A stretch of DNA of 64,000 nucleotides, from NCBI RefSeq assembly GCF_004402705.1, contig NZ_SOFM01000043.1, forward strand, positions 62,001-126,000, given 5' to 3'. Within the stretch, counting starts at the first letter, position 1. Every line of letters starts with the position of its first letter. The position numbers and the translations under genes are program-made. This stretch comes from Cryobacterium mannosilyticum. GTDB taxonomy: Bacteria > Actinomycetota > Actinomycetes > Actinomycetales > Microbacteriaceae. The notes beneath the pieces are model-generated. The model ran no database searches and was not told where the DNA came from. It saw only the letters and a list, made by a program, of their open reading frames with translations. Below are positions 17,094 through 25,385 of the stretch, piece after piece.

Positions 17094-18137
17094 TCACGGT
17101 TTTCGTTTGGCTGAAATGCGGTCTGCCGCCCGAAATCCTCCGATGGCGCGGCTGACATCCTCAAGATTGCCGTGGTCCGAAAGGATGGCAAGTCTGGACA
17201 GGTCGCTGAGTTCGAGGCCGAGTCGCTCGAAGCGCGCGATTGCGTCCCACTCTCCGGCGGCCTCGAACAGGAACGCCACCCCATGTCGCAATTGAAGTTT
17301 GTCGCCGTGTGCAAGCTGGATTATGGCGACCTTCTCCTGATTCGAAAGCGTATCGAATCTAACCAGATCGAGGGCGAGGTGCGCCGCCAGCCTTCGGATT
17401 GTTGCCTCATTCGCGTTGTTCAGGAAGCGATTCCGGATGAAGTCCATTTCGGCGGAAACTCTACGTTGCTTGGGCGAATCCAGATCAACATAGTCACGTG
17501 AGAGGTTGAAAGCGTGCTTTCTGTATTCCACGACGGGATGATCGATATAAGCGAATCGCCCCTCGGACGCGAGACGGAGCCACAAGTCGTAGTCCTGAAG
17601 CAGGTCCAAACCGCCCCTAAATCCGCCCACTCGCACATAGTCAGAGCGGCGCACCGCAACAGCCGGTGCGCAAATATAGTTCGTTACAAAGAACAGAAAA
17701 TTTAGCGGATCGAAGCCTCCGCTTCCGACCGAGAACTCACTGCCCAGCGACGCCGGTAACCTGGCTCCACGCGCGTCGATCACTCTCGGCAGGCTGTAGG
17801 TCAGGGAAACGGAGGGATCTGACAGTGCCTGGACTTGACGGTCTGCGCGGCCCGCCAGGGAGCGGTCATCGCCACCCTGGATGAGAAGGATCTCGGCCGA
17901 GGATGCGGCCACGGCCCGGTTGTATGACCTGGAGACACCAAGCTGAACGTCGTTGTAGATCACAATCAAGTTGGGAACAGCGAGGGCAGCAAGAACGTCT
18001 TGCGTATTGTCCATTGACGCGTCGTCGACGACGATGACTTCGTCGACCTGTTCGGCCAGACTCAACACGGCCTCTGAAATGTACTTTTCCTGATTGAACG
18101 CAGCAATGACGCCAGCGGTAGTCACTCGACTCACCAT
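17094..18137 (-). CDS. GT2 glycosyltransferase
   Basis: 347 residues. The GT2 domain fills residues 7-230: GVIAAFNQEKYI, VIVVDDASMDNT, LLIQGGDDRSL for metal binding, and LLQDYDLWLRLASEG. The remaining C-terminal part is helical and unrecognised. There is no membrane segment. Its first 7 bases overlap the end of the upstream gene, and its stop is 19 nt before the N-acetyltransferase start, so it lies in the middle of a - strand operon. It probably adds one residue of the repeating unit; its specificity is not readable. Confidence 0.85.
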   Translation of the reverse strand: MVSRVTTAGVIAAFNQEKYISEAVLSLAEQVDEVIVVDDASMDNTQDVLAALAVPNLIVIYNDVQLGVSRSYNRAVAASSAEILLIQGGDDRSLAGRADRQVQALSDPSVSLTYSLPRVIDARGARLPASLGSEFSVGSGGFDPLNFLFFVTNYICAPAVAVRRSDYVRVGGFRGGLDLLQDYDLWLRLASEGRFAYIDHPVVEYRKHAFNLSRDYVDLDSPKQRRVSAEMDFIRNRFLNNANEATIRRLAAHLALDLVRFDTLSNQEKVAIIQLAHGDKLQLRHGVAFLFEAAGEWDAIARFERLGLELSDLSRLAILSDHGNLEDVSRAIGGFRAADRISAKRKP

Positions 18138-19570
18138 GGGCCAATGCCCTCTCTGCCGGGTAGAAGCCTCAGCACGCCTGGATCGACAAAGCCCTCCACA
18201 AGCTCAACCAGGGTGGGTTCGACGACCACGAGCGTCCGACTCTGAATGACAGGTAACCACGCAGCCAGCCCCTGCGGTCCGAGAATGCACAACGCTGCTC
18301 CGGCTTCGAGTGCGCGCCTGAACCTGGCATCGTTCACCTGCCCGTGAGCCTGGGGAATCACGATTGCGACCTGCCACAAATCCGTGTCTGAGGACCAATC
18401 CCACTCGGCCACATGAATTTCCGGTCGAGATTCGCCCTCGAACGAGAGCTCCCCGCTGACCACCCGAGTTTGAACGCCGTACTCGAGGACTCTGACATTC
18501 GGCAGTTCGCTGACGATCGCTTTCAGCGCGATCGCCTGCTCTGCGCTGTGGGGCGCAAGGACGAGATGACCACAACGATTCATCGCGACCACACGAAGTT
18601 CTGCGTTTGACATCGGTCCCGTCAACCAGACCAGCGAGTCAGCGGTCGACCGTGACCCTGCCGCGATGCTGGCGAACTCCGATGGAAGTCGAATCACAGA
18701 CGAATCGGGACTCATGGTCACAGAGGCCGTGGACCGGATTTCGTGGTCGTGTGCGCCGAGGAAGAAGCCAGGCACAACCGTGTACTCAGTTTGATCGCCG
18801 AAAGTTGGATCCTCGGCCTCCTTTGTCTTCCAGTAGCGGATGGAGGAAAGGCGCGAGCGAGGTTCATTCGTAGAAAGGAGAAGAGTACTTGCCAACATTC
18901 GCGACCTGGCTTCGGAATCCGAGGAGGCATCCACGATCATAAGCCTGCGGCTTACCCAGCGACTGGTCAGGTGGCTCTGCACGATCTGAAGCAGCGGATT
19001 CGACTGGCCGTCCCAATTTCCGTAGAGAACGAACTTCTGACAATCCACGTAGGGGCTTGTATCAAAGACCCAGAGTTTAGGCGACATCAGGTATTCGTCA
19101 ATAACCTCTCCACGGCTGACTCCAGATATGGACATTGCGAGATAGCTGCTGTCGATCAGTGGGTGAGGCGAACGGCCCTCAGCACGGCCGTGCACATGAT
19201 AGTGCAGCCACGGGGAAACGCCGGCGGAAGCCACATCCGGGTTGGCGCCGTCATAGTACTGCGAGGAAAAGAGCGGATGCCAATCAACCTGCCGCGCCAA
19301 AACCCCATCGGCAGCGTTGGAGAGCAATGATCGTGCACCCAACGGGCTGGTGTCGGCAGCAGGCGCATCGAGGAGAAAGCCCTCAGGGAACTCAGAAAGT
19401 CGAGACGCGTTCAGGATCCGGAAGAGAGCATCAACCCTAACCTCGGGATAACTGGTGGTCAGTTCACGGCGAAGACTCCGAAGGCAGTCCATCTCACGAT
19501 CGTGCGAACGCTGCGCGGAGCGCGCAACCAAGTCGCCGACCAGGCGCACTGCGGCATTGCTGATTCTCAC
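18131..19570 (-). CDS. Unknown glycan-locus protein with PDV/HY/EGR repeats
   Basis: 479 residues. The N-terminal part holds two units of a motif seen in large polysaccharide-assembly proteins: LFSSQYYDGANPDV followed by HYHVHGRAEGRSPHP, then IDSSYLAMS. The pattern is (F/Y)-x-Y-(L/Y), P-D-V, H-Y, G-x-x-E-G-R. The rest has alternating beta and helix segments (RRLMIVDAS; LVVVEPTLVELVEGF) that could be a diverged GT-B domain, but no catalytic motif was found. It is the first gene of the - strand operon to 12909 and diverges from the ketoisomerase gene. A structural or accessory role in polymer assembly is possible. Confidence 0.6.
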   Translation of the reverse strand: MRISNAAVRLVGDLVARSAQRSHDREMDCLRSLRRELTTSYPEVRVDALFRILNASRLSEFPEGFLLDAPAADTSPLGARSLLSNAADGVLARQVDWHPLFSSQYYDGANPDVASAGVSPWLHYHVHGRAEGRSPHPLIDSSYLAMSISGVSRGEVIDEYLMSPKLWVFDTSPYVDCQKFVLYGNWDGQSNPLLQIVQSHLTSRWVSRRLMIVDASSDSEARSRMLASTLLLSTNEPRSRLSSIRYWKTKEAEDPTFGDQTEYTVVPGFFLGAHDHEIRSTASVTMSPDSSVIRLPSEFASIAAGSRSTADSLVWLTGPMSNAELRVVAMNRCGHLVLAPHSAEQAIALKAIVSELPNVRVLEYGVQTRVVSGELSFEGESRPEIHVAEWDWSSDTDLWQVAIVIPQAHGQVNDARFRRALEAGAALCILGPQGLAAWLPVIQSRTLVVVEPTLVELVEGFVDPGVLRLLPGREGIGPW

Positions 19571-19665
19571 GAATTCCCCACGACAAGCAAAGTTCGGCTC
19601 TTGACAGAGTACATCGTTCGTGGAATAAACGAGCGAAGCCCCAATTGAGGCATCGAAGAGACTGT

Positions 19666-19671
19666 TACAGT
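19666..19671 (+). promoter_or_regulatory. -10-like element before the ketoisomerase gene
   Basis: TACAGT is followed by six bases and then ATG, with no Shine-Dalgarno sequence, as expected for a leaderless start. TTGAGG at 19645-19650 could be a -35, with a short 15-nt spacer. Confidence 0.4.
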
Positions 19672-19677
19672 TTCAAA

Positions 19678-20127
19678 ATGACTGACTTGGAATCTCCAAC
19701 GCTTGTTGACGTGACCGCAGCGGATTGGGCCACACCAACGCTCATCGATGTACCTGAGGTGCGCGATGAACTAGGGGCGCTAGGCGTTGTGGAAAAGGAC
19801 TCTCCATTTCCTTTTCCAGTCAAGCGCGTCTACTTTCTCTACGATGTGCCATCGAACGCGGTTCGCGGATCGCACGCGCACAAGGATCTCTATCAGCTGA
19901 TAGTGGCCGTGTCCGGGAGCTTCCAGGTGGACCTGGACGACGGATTCACAAAGAGCAGGTTCGTGCTCAACAGCCCCAACAAGGGGCTTACAATCCCTCC
20001 GGGATACTGGCGAACTCTGCGGGACTTCTCCGCCGGCTCTGCAGCGTTAGTCTTCGCATCAGAGGAATACAACCCCGGTGACTACATTCGGGACTACGAC
20101 GAGTTCGTGAAGTGGACCACTGCATGA
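19678..20127 (+). CDS. dTDP-4-keto-6-deoxyglucose 3,4-ketoisomerase (FdtA/QdtA type)
   Basis: 149 residues, a single cupin domain. It would move the keto group of the RmlB product from C4 to C3, preparing it for transamination. The family block RGSHAHKDLYQ contains the catalytic His pair, and GLTIPPGYWRTL is the second cupin motif. FdtA gives the galacto and QdtA the gluco product; the sequence read here does not decide between them. The ATG at 19678 follows a -10-like element by 6 nt. The stop overlaps the aminotransferase start (ATGA), so the two act in one operon. Confidence 0.9.
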   Translation: MTDLESPTLVDVTAADWATPTLIDVPEVRDELGALGVVEKDSPFPFPVKRVYFLYDVPSNAVRGSHAHKDLYQLIVAVSGSFQVDLDDGFTKSRFVLNSPNKGLTIPPGYWRTLRDFSAGSAALVFASEEYNPGDYIRDYDEFVKWTTA

Positions 20128-21254
20128 TCAGTGTGCCTTTCTTCGATCTCGGAAAACTCACCCGTTCCCAGACCGTTGACCTTCATGCCTGCCTCGATGA
20201 GGTTCTCGACGGTGGGTACTTCGTGGGCGGGCCGCTGACGCAACGATTTGAGGCCGAGTTCGCAAACTTCGTGGGGGCAGAGCATTGTGTTGGCACGGGC
20301 AATGGACTCGATTCAATTCGTTTGATTCTAGAGGCGTACGGAGTGGGGCCAGGGGATGAAGTCATCGTTCCCGCGTTTACGTTCTACGCGACATGGCTAG
20401 GTGTCACTCAGACGGGTGCCATTCCTGTCCCTGTGGACGTCAGCCCGGCGACCGCAAACCTCGACCCGACTCGCATCGAGCAGGCGATAACCGGCCGGAC
20501 CAAGGCAATCATTGCCGTTCACCTGTATGGGCAGGCAGCTGACCTCTCGTCGATCATGCGAGTTGCGAAGGAGCACGGCCTCATTGTCGTCGAGGATGCC
20601 GCGCAAAGCCACGGCGCAGTTTCCAATGCGGGCGTCACTGGGGCAGTCGGCGATGCCGCGGCATTTTCTTTCTACCCCACGAAGAATTTGGGTGCGCTCG
20701 GGGACGCCGGATGCGTGACTACTTCCGATGCCAACGTCGCGGCGCGCATCCGTAGTCGACGGTCGTACGGCCAGGGAATGGCGAAGTACGATCACATCGA
20801 CACTGGATGGAACTCGAGGCTCGATCCGCTGCAAGCAGCGTTTCTCTCGTACCACCTTCGGAGTCTTGATCTATGGACCCAAACGCGACGAGAAATCGCC
20901 GGCGCCTATTACGAGGCCCTCGGAGGACGAACCGGGTCAGTGATTGGCCCGCTCAACCTCCTGGACAGTGTGTGGCATCATTTCGTCGTCAAGGCTAGCA
21001 ACAGGGCCGCGCTGCAGGACTACCTGGCACTGAACGGTGTCGCGTCGGATGCCCACTATCCTTATGCGGTTCATGAACTTGCGCCGATGAGGGCACTGCT
21101 ATCTGAGGAAGGCCTTGCCGGCGTCTTCCCGGCCGCCGTCGCGCTTTCTCAGCAGGTGACGAGTCTTCCGATGGGACCTTGGATGTCCTCCGAACAAATT
21201 GATCATGTCGCTGCGGTGCTCCGCGAAATTCCGGACCGGCTGCTCACGGTATAA
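20124..21254 (+). CDS. dTDP-3-keto-6-deoxyhexose 3-aminotransferase (FdtB/QdtB type)
   Basis: 376 residues, DegT/DnrJ/EryC1/StrS aminotransferase fold. The PLP lysine is in FYPTKNLGALGDAG, the form typical of FdtB/QdtB enzymes. EDAAQSHGA binds the cofactor, and HLYGQ, TGWNSRLDPLQAAFL and HYPYAVHE are further family blocks. It would place an amino group on C3 of the ketoisomerase product to give dTDP-3-amino-3,6-dideoxyhexose, which the enzyme at 16478-17074 can acetylate. Translation is coupled to the ketoisomerase through ATGA. Confidence 0.92.
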   Translation: MISVPFFDLGKLTRSQTVDLHACLDEVLDGGYFVGGPLTQRFEAEFANFVGAEHCVGTGNGLDSIRLILEAYGVGPGDEVIVPAFTFYATWLGVTQTGAIPVPVDVSPATANLDPTRIEQAITGRTKAIIAVHLYGQAADLSSIMRVAKEHGLIVVEDAAQSHGAVSNAGVTGAVGDAAAFSFYPTKNLGALGDAGCVTTSDANVAARIRSRRSYGQGMAKYDHIDTGWNSRLDPLQAAFLSYHLRSLDLWTQTRREIAGAYYEALGGRTGSVIGPLNLLDSVWHHFVVKASNRAALQDYLALNGVASDAHYPYAVHELAPMRALLSEEGLAGVFPAAVALSQQVTSLPMGPWMSSEQIDHVAAVLREIPDRLLTV

Positions 21255-21323
21255 GTGTGTCGCGGGCCTTGATTCGTCACCCACACGACGGTGCGACTAT
21301 GGTTGAAGCACCATTCGGGGGGT

Positions 21324-22523
21324 GTGGAACCGGAAGGAACCCCCAGCTACTTGTCCCAATCCACTGCGAAGGCCAGCGTCCTTCTTGTTGGCGCTTATGA
21401 GCGCGATAATTTCGGGGACCTGCTGTTTTACCAACTTACGAAGGACTACTTAGAGGGCAGTTACCTAGCTGCCGGTTCCGTCATCGGCGCGGACATGAGA
21501 CCTCTCCTGGGGACCAGGGTCTACCCTCACAGCGATTTACTGGCCGCTCGGGCGTGGGATCTGGTCTGGGTCGTCGGAGGGGAGATCGGTGGCGTCGACA
21601 CTGAAGGGGCGCTCGCCATGTCCCTCACGGAAGCCGACGGCTCCATTTTCGATCAGTCTGGGAAACGGGGGAAGGGTGTCATCGCAGAATTCCTCTCTGG
21701 TGCTTCGGCTCAATCTCCGGCGTATTTTCCGCCTGTCGCGAATTTTCCTCTGAATACCCACACGCCTGTTGTCATGAATTCGATCGGCTTGAGCAACCTC
21801 TTCGAGACCGAACCTGGTTCTGAGCACGGGGATGCCGCACACGCAGCAATCCGTAACGCGGCCGCCGTGGTCGTGCGTGATACGGCGTCCCAGAGATTCG
21901 CGGCCAGCATCGGCAAGACAGCGACGCTCTCTCCCGACATGGTCCACGCGATCAGCCTGAGGCATCCGGAGATTGCGCAGAGAAGGCTCAATGCTGAGCC
22001 GTACTTCGTCTTCCAGGCCAATGCCCATTTGATCCAACTTCATGGCGCGGAGGCCATTGCACGATCTATTGCGCGCGTGGCCAGAGCGACCAACCTTCGT
22101 CCGGCGTTCTTCCTGGCCGGTACGGCGCGCCACCACGACCGGTCCGACCAATACGACGAGGTCAAGTCAGTGTTGGCGGTCATCGCTCCCGAGATCCCGA
22201 CTGTGGGAATCACCACGCGGGATCCCATGCTTTTGGCCTCCTACATAGCCCGCTCCAGAATGTGGATCGGTTCATCTCTCCACGGGCGCATAATCGCCGG
22301 CTCATTCGGGCTACCACGTGTGAGTCTCGAAAACCGCAAGGTGTCGAAGTATGCGGCCACGTGGGACCCGGCGTTCCCCATGGATGTTTCCTTCGACGAT
22401 TTGCCTGAAGCCGTAGTAGAGGCATTTACGTCCTCCCGACTGCCCCGGAACGCGCAAGACTCACGAGATTGCGCCAACGCCGCGGATCAGCAGACACAAG
22501 CGCTGGTAGAGACCTTCCGATGA
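21324..22523 (+). CDS. Polysaccharide pyruvyl transferase family protein
   Basis: About 399 residues from a GTG behind a GGGGGG stretch; an in-frame GTG at 21291 is an alternative with no ribosome site. The family start VLLVGAYERDNFGDLLFYQ and the C-terminal IGSSLHGRIIAGSFGLP identify the polysaccharide pyruvyl transferase (CsaB/WcaK-like) fold. Such enzymes add pyruvate ketals from PEP to surface polysaccharide, giving an acidic group used for anchoring S-layer or wall proteins; some members instead transfer sugars. The stop overlaps the next start (ATGA). Confidence 0.85.
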   Translation: MEPEGTPSYLSQSTAKASVLLVGAYERDNFGDLLFYQLTKDYLEGSYLAAGSVIGADMRPLLGTRVYPHSDLLAARAWDLVWVVGGEIGGVDTEGALAMSLTEADGSIFDQSGKRGKGVIAEFLSGASAQSPAYFPPVANFPLNTHTPVVMNSIGLSNLFETEPGSEHGDAAHAAIRNAAAVVVRDTASQRFAASIGKTATLSPDMVHAISLRHPEIAQRRLNAEPYFVFQANAHLIQLHGAEAIARSIARVARATNLRPAFFLAGTARHHDRSDQYDEVKSVLAVIAPEIPTVGITTRDPMLLASYIARSRMWIGSSLHGRIIAGSFGLPRVSLENRKVSKYAATWDPAFPMDVSFDDLPEAVVEAFTSSRLPRNAQDSRDCANAADQQTQALVETFR

Positions 22524-22849
22524 ACGATTTCGACAAGGATGTTGTTCTCTTGCATCAGCTTGATCGACAGCGTGCCTCGATGCTCGAGGCCGTCGAAACC
22601 TATGAGGGCCTCCTTGAACGTATGGGCGCTCGGGTACAGGGCCTGGTCGGCCAGGTTGAGGAGGAACGGGAGAACTGTCGCATGCTTGAGGCTGACCGCG
22701 ATGATGCGTGCGCCCGGCTGGTGCAAGCGAGCACGGAGGTGGAGCGCTTGAAGGCGGTCGTTGCCGAGATGCGAACGAGCCGGTCCTGGCGCATTACAGC
22801 TCCGATTCGACGACTATCCGACGTCGCGTGGCGGTCAAAGACGCTCTAG
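22520..22849 (+). CDS. Small coiled-coil protein with S-x-S-W-R tail
   Basis: 109 residues, no enzyme domain. Residues about 10-90 form a charged coiled coil (VETYEGLLERMGARVQGL; TEVERLKAVVAEMR). The C-terminus is SRSWRITAPIRRLSDVAWR, almost the same as the end of the methyltransferase at 6727 and of the protein at 305. Its ATG overlaps the stop of the pyruvyl transferase, so the two probably work together, perhaps as a scaffold; this is inference. Its stop codon overlaps the convergent wbbL stop in the palindrome CTAG. Confidence 0.75.
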   Translation: MNDFDKDVVLLHQLDRQRASMLEAVETYEGLLERMGARVQGLVGQVEEERENCRMLEADRDDACARLVQASTEVERLKAVVAEMRTSRSWRITAPIRRLSDVAWRSKTL

Positions 22850-23748
22850 CGAGTGGCCCGGCGTTCGGCGATTCGAGATCGAATCGCCAGGCCGGCGCTG
22901 AGCACCACTCGGACAGGCAACAAAAGCGGGCCCGCATACTTACGCGATAGGAACCGACGAGCGCTCACGTGATGTGCCCGCACCATTCGGGCGGAGTCGC
23001 CGTCGGTGGAATGGGCGCCAGTGTGCACAACGACGGCGGACGGTTCGTACACGCTCCGGAGGCCAAGTTTGCCGATTCTGTACCCTAGGTCGACGTCCTC
23101 GAAGTACATGAAGTACCCCTCGTCGAAACCGGCCAAATCATCAAGAACCCGGCGTCGGACAGCTAAAAAGGCACCGGACAGCCAACCGGCATCACGACGT
23201 GAGGTCGGAATATTGCTTTCTCTCCGATAGCGCCGAGACCAGGGATTAGTGGGCCAAACGTCCGCGAAGAGCGCATGGCCGACTCCCGTCGTGAGTGACG
23301 GAATTGTGCGCGCCGAGGGATACACCTCGCCATCAGCGGAGAGGATCCGCGGGCCAACGGCAGCAATGGTTTCGTCGTCGCACACGCTGTTCAGGAGCAC
23401 ATCGATTGCGCCGGGGTTGACGGTCACGTCGGGATTGCTGATGACGACCCACTCAATCTCTGCAGGGAGGGCTCTGACAGCTGCGTTGATCGCTCCGCCG
23501 TAGCCACGATTCGATGGCAACGCCAAATAAATGGCACCGGCCTTCTTGGCCATCGCGGCGATCACGCTCGATTTGCCGAGTGGTTTGTTATCTGCGACGA
23601 CGATATGCAGTGGATTCACAGATGCCGTCATCAGGGACGACAGGAAGGGCCCGATCACATCGTCCGAGCCGTAACTCACGGTGACGACTGCCACGTGGGA
23701 GGCATCGAGAGCTGGGTTCAAGGGGGTGGCCACACGTTTCGCAAGCAT
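22846..23748 (-). CDS. wbbL: WbbL-type rhamnosyltransferase
   Basis: 300 residues, GT2. It aligns by eye along its length with mycobacterial WbbL, which transfers L-rhamnose from dTDP-rhamnose to GlcNAc-diphosphoryl-polyprenol to form the linker of arabinogalactan. Shared blocks include the NRGYGGAINAA type, ISNPDV for metal binding, GEVYPSAR, GWLSGAFLAVRR, GFDEGYFMYFEDVDLG and the His-rich GAHSTDG. It uses the dTDP-rhamnose made by the Rml enzymes here. It is convergent with the small coiled-coil gene, sharing CTAG, and diverges from the ABC exporter genes 54 nt away. In this organism the glycan attached to that linker need not be arabinogalactan. Confidence 0.88.
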   Translation of the reverse strand: MLAKRVATPLNPALDASHVAVVTVSYGSDDVIGPFLSSLMTASVNPLHIVVADNKPLGKSSVIAAMAKKAGAIYLALPSNRGYGGAINAAVRALPAEIEWVVISNPDVTVNPGAIDVLLNSVCDDETIAAVGPRILSADGEVYPSARTIPSLTTGVGHALFADVWPTNPWSRRYRRESNIPTSRRDAGWLSGAFLAVRRRVLDDLAGFDEGYFMYFEDVDLGYRIGKLGLRSVYEPSAVVVHTGAHSTDGDSARMVRAHHVSARRFLSRKYAGPLLLPVRVVLSAGLAIRSRIAERRATR

Positions 23749-23802
23749 AGTTCTAGGCTAGATTAGTCTGCGGCCATCCAATCGGCCGCTCAGTGAGGTT
23801 AC

Positions 23803-24639
23803 ATGCGATACCTGAATGAAGTTCTCGCTTCTCGAGAACTTCTGGCAAATCTCACCCTGCGTGAGATCCGAGGCCAGTACAAACGCACTATTTTTGGGCA
23901 GCTTTGGTCCTTGGCTAATCCGCTTGCGTCGATGCTGGTTTACACGATTGTGTTCGCGTTCATCCTTCGAGTTAAACCTGAAGCCGGTGACCCGAGCGGA
24001 CTCGACGTCTTTGCCGTTTGGCTCCTCTGCGGGCTACTACCGTGGTCCTTCTTCTCAAACGTCGTGCAACAAGGCATGGGCTCGATCATCGGGAACGCCG
24101 GTCTCGTGCAGAAGGTCTACTTCACCCGGATTGTCCTCCCGCTGTCAAAAGTGGGCTCTGTCGGCTACAACTGGCTGTTCGAGATGGGCGTGCTCGTCGT
24201 GGTTCTGGCTCTGAGCGGTTCCTTTATCTGGCCCTGGATTCCGCTCACCCTCGTCATGATGGTGCTGCTGGCAATCTTCGCGGCCGGGCTCTCACTCATG
24301 CTCGCCGTGGCGAATGTGCACTTCAGGGACACTCAGTACTTCGTGTCAATTCTCATGCAGATCTGGATGTACCTGACCCCCATCATCTATCCGATCAGTC
24401 TCGTAGAAGTGCAATCGAAAGCTCATGGCGGCCTCTTTGGCACTCAAATTACCTTGCTCGACGTCTATCAGATCAACCCTCTTGAACGATTCGTCTCCGT
24501 GTTCAGACAGATAATGTACGACAATCGGTTGCCCGACCTGCAAGATGTGCTCCTGGCCGCCATTTGGGCATTTGGGGCATTCGTCGTTGGTGTCTGGGTG
24601 TTCCGACGGAGCGAGAAGGGTCTGGCTGAAGCGCTATGA
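23803..24639 (+). CDS. wzm: ABC-2 polysaccharide exporter permease (Wzm-like)
   Basis: 278 residues with about six membrane segments, ABC2_membrane family. It begins ELLANLTLREIRGQYK, the amphipathic entry helix of Wzm/TagG proteins, and contains FLRVKPEAGDPSG-type and LMQIWMYLTPIIYP segments. With the ATPase downstream it would export a completed lipid-linked glycan across the membrane. The ATG has GAGG upstream and overlaps the ATPase start at its end (ATGA). Possible -10 sequences (TAGGCT, TAGATT) lie about 45 nt upstream. Confidence 0.93.
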   Translation: MRYLNEVLASRELLANLTLREIRGQYKRTIFGQLWSLANPLASMLVYTIVFAFILRVKPEAGDPSGLDVFAVWLLCGLLPWSFFSNVVQQGMGSIIGNAGLVQKVYFTRIVLPLSKVGSVGYNWLFEMGVLVVVLALSGSFIWPWIPLTLVMMVLLAIFAAGLSLMLAVANVHFRDTQYFVSILMQIWMYLTPIIYPISLVEVQSKAHGGLFGTQITLLDVYQINPLERFVSVFRQIMYDNRLPDLQDVLLAAIWAFGAFVVGVWVFRRSEKGLAEAL

Positions 24640-25382
24640 ATGAAATCGCAGTCAATGTTGAGCATGTCAGCAAGAAATTTCGGCTTTACCACGAGCGTAA
24701 CCAGTCGATCAAGTCGGCGATCATGCGTGGCCGCCGTTCCGTGCATGAGGACTTCTGGGCGCTCAAAGATGTGACTTTTGACGTGCCCACAGGGTCCACT
24801 TTTGGACTCATCGGCAGCAATGGTTCTGGAAAGTCCACTCTGCTGAAGTGCTTGGCAAAGATCTACTATCCGGAAAAGGGGACGATCGGCTACCGGGGCC
24901 GGATTGCCGCACTGCTGGAGGTAGGTTCAGGGTTCCACCCGGAGTTGTCCGGTCGCGAGAATGTGTTCTTGAACGGTTCGATTCTTGGGATGTCAAAGAA
25001 GGAAATCACCCGCAAGTTCGACGAGATCGTGGACTTCTCCGGTGTTGAACAGTTCATCGACCAGCCTGTCAAAAACTACTCGTCTGGCATGTACGTGCGC
25101 CTTGGCTTCGCGATCGCCATCAATGTCGACCCGGACGTGCTCGTTGTCGACGAAGTGCTTTCCGTCGGTGACGCCGACTTCCAGGACAAGTGTCGTCAGA
25201 AATTTGTGGACTTCAAGAACGCTGGCAAGACTGTCGTGCTGGTCAGCCACTCCATGAGCCAGGTGCAGGACATGTGTGACCACGCGGCCTGGTTGCGCCA
25301 TGGCGAGCTCGTCATGAGGGGCGACGCGAAACCGACGATCCAGGCATATCTGGATTCGCTTCAGAGCGGTGCGCGGGAATAG
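24636..25382 (+). CDS. wzt: ABC polysaccharide exporter ATPase (Wzt-like)
   Basis: 248 residues. Walker A GSNGSGKST, signature YSSGMYVRL, Walker B VLVVDEVLSVGD and the switch His in VSHS are all intact. It ends shortly after the nucleotide-binding domain, so it lacks the C-terminal carbohydrate-recognition domain of O-antigen Wzt proteins that read chain-terminal modifications; it is closer to the short actinobacterial and TagH-like forms. It overlaps wzm by ATGA, and the next GT gene begins 3 nt after its stop. Confidence 0.94.
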   Translation: MNEIAVNVEHVSKKFRLYHERNQSIKSAIMRGRRSVHEDFWALKDVTFDVPTGSTFGLIGSNGSGKSTLLKCLAKIYYPEKGTIGYRGRIAALLEVGSGFHPELSGRENVFLNGSILGMSKKEITRKFDEIVDFSGVEQFIDQPVKNYSSGMYVRLGFAIAINVDPDVLVVDEVLSVGDADFQDKCRQKFVDFKNAGKTVVLVSHSMSQVQDMCDHAAWLRHGELVMRGDAKPTIQAYLDSLQSGARE

Positions 25383-25385
25383 CGT

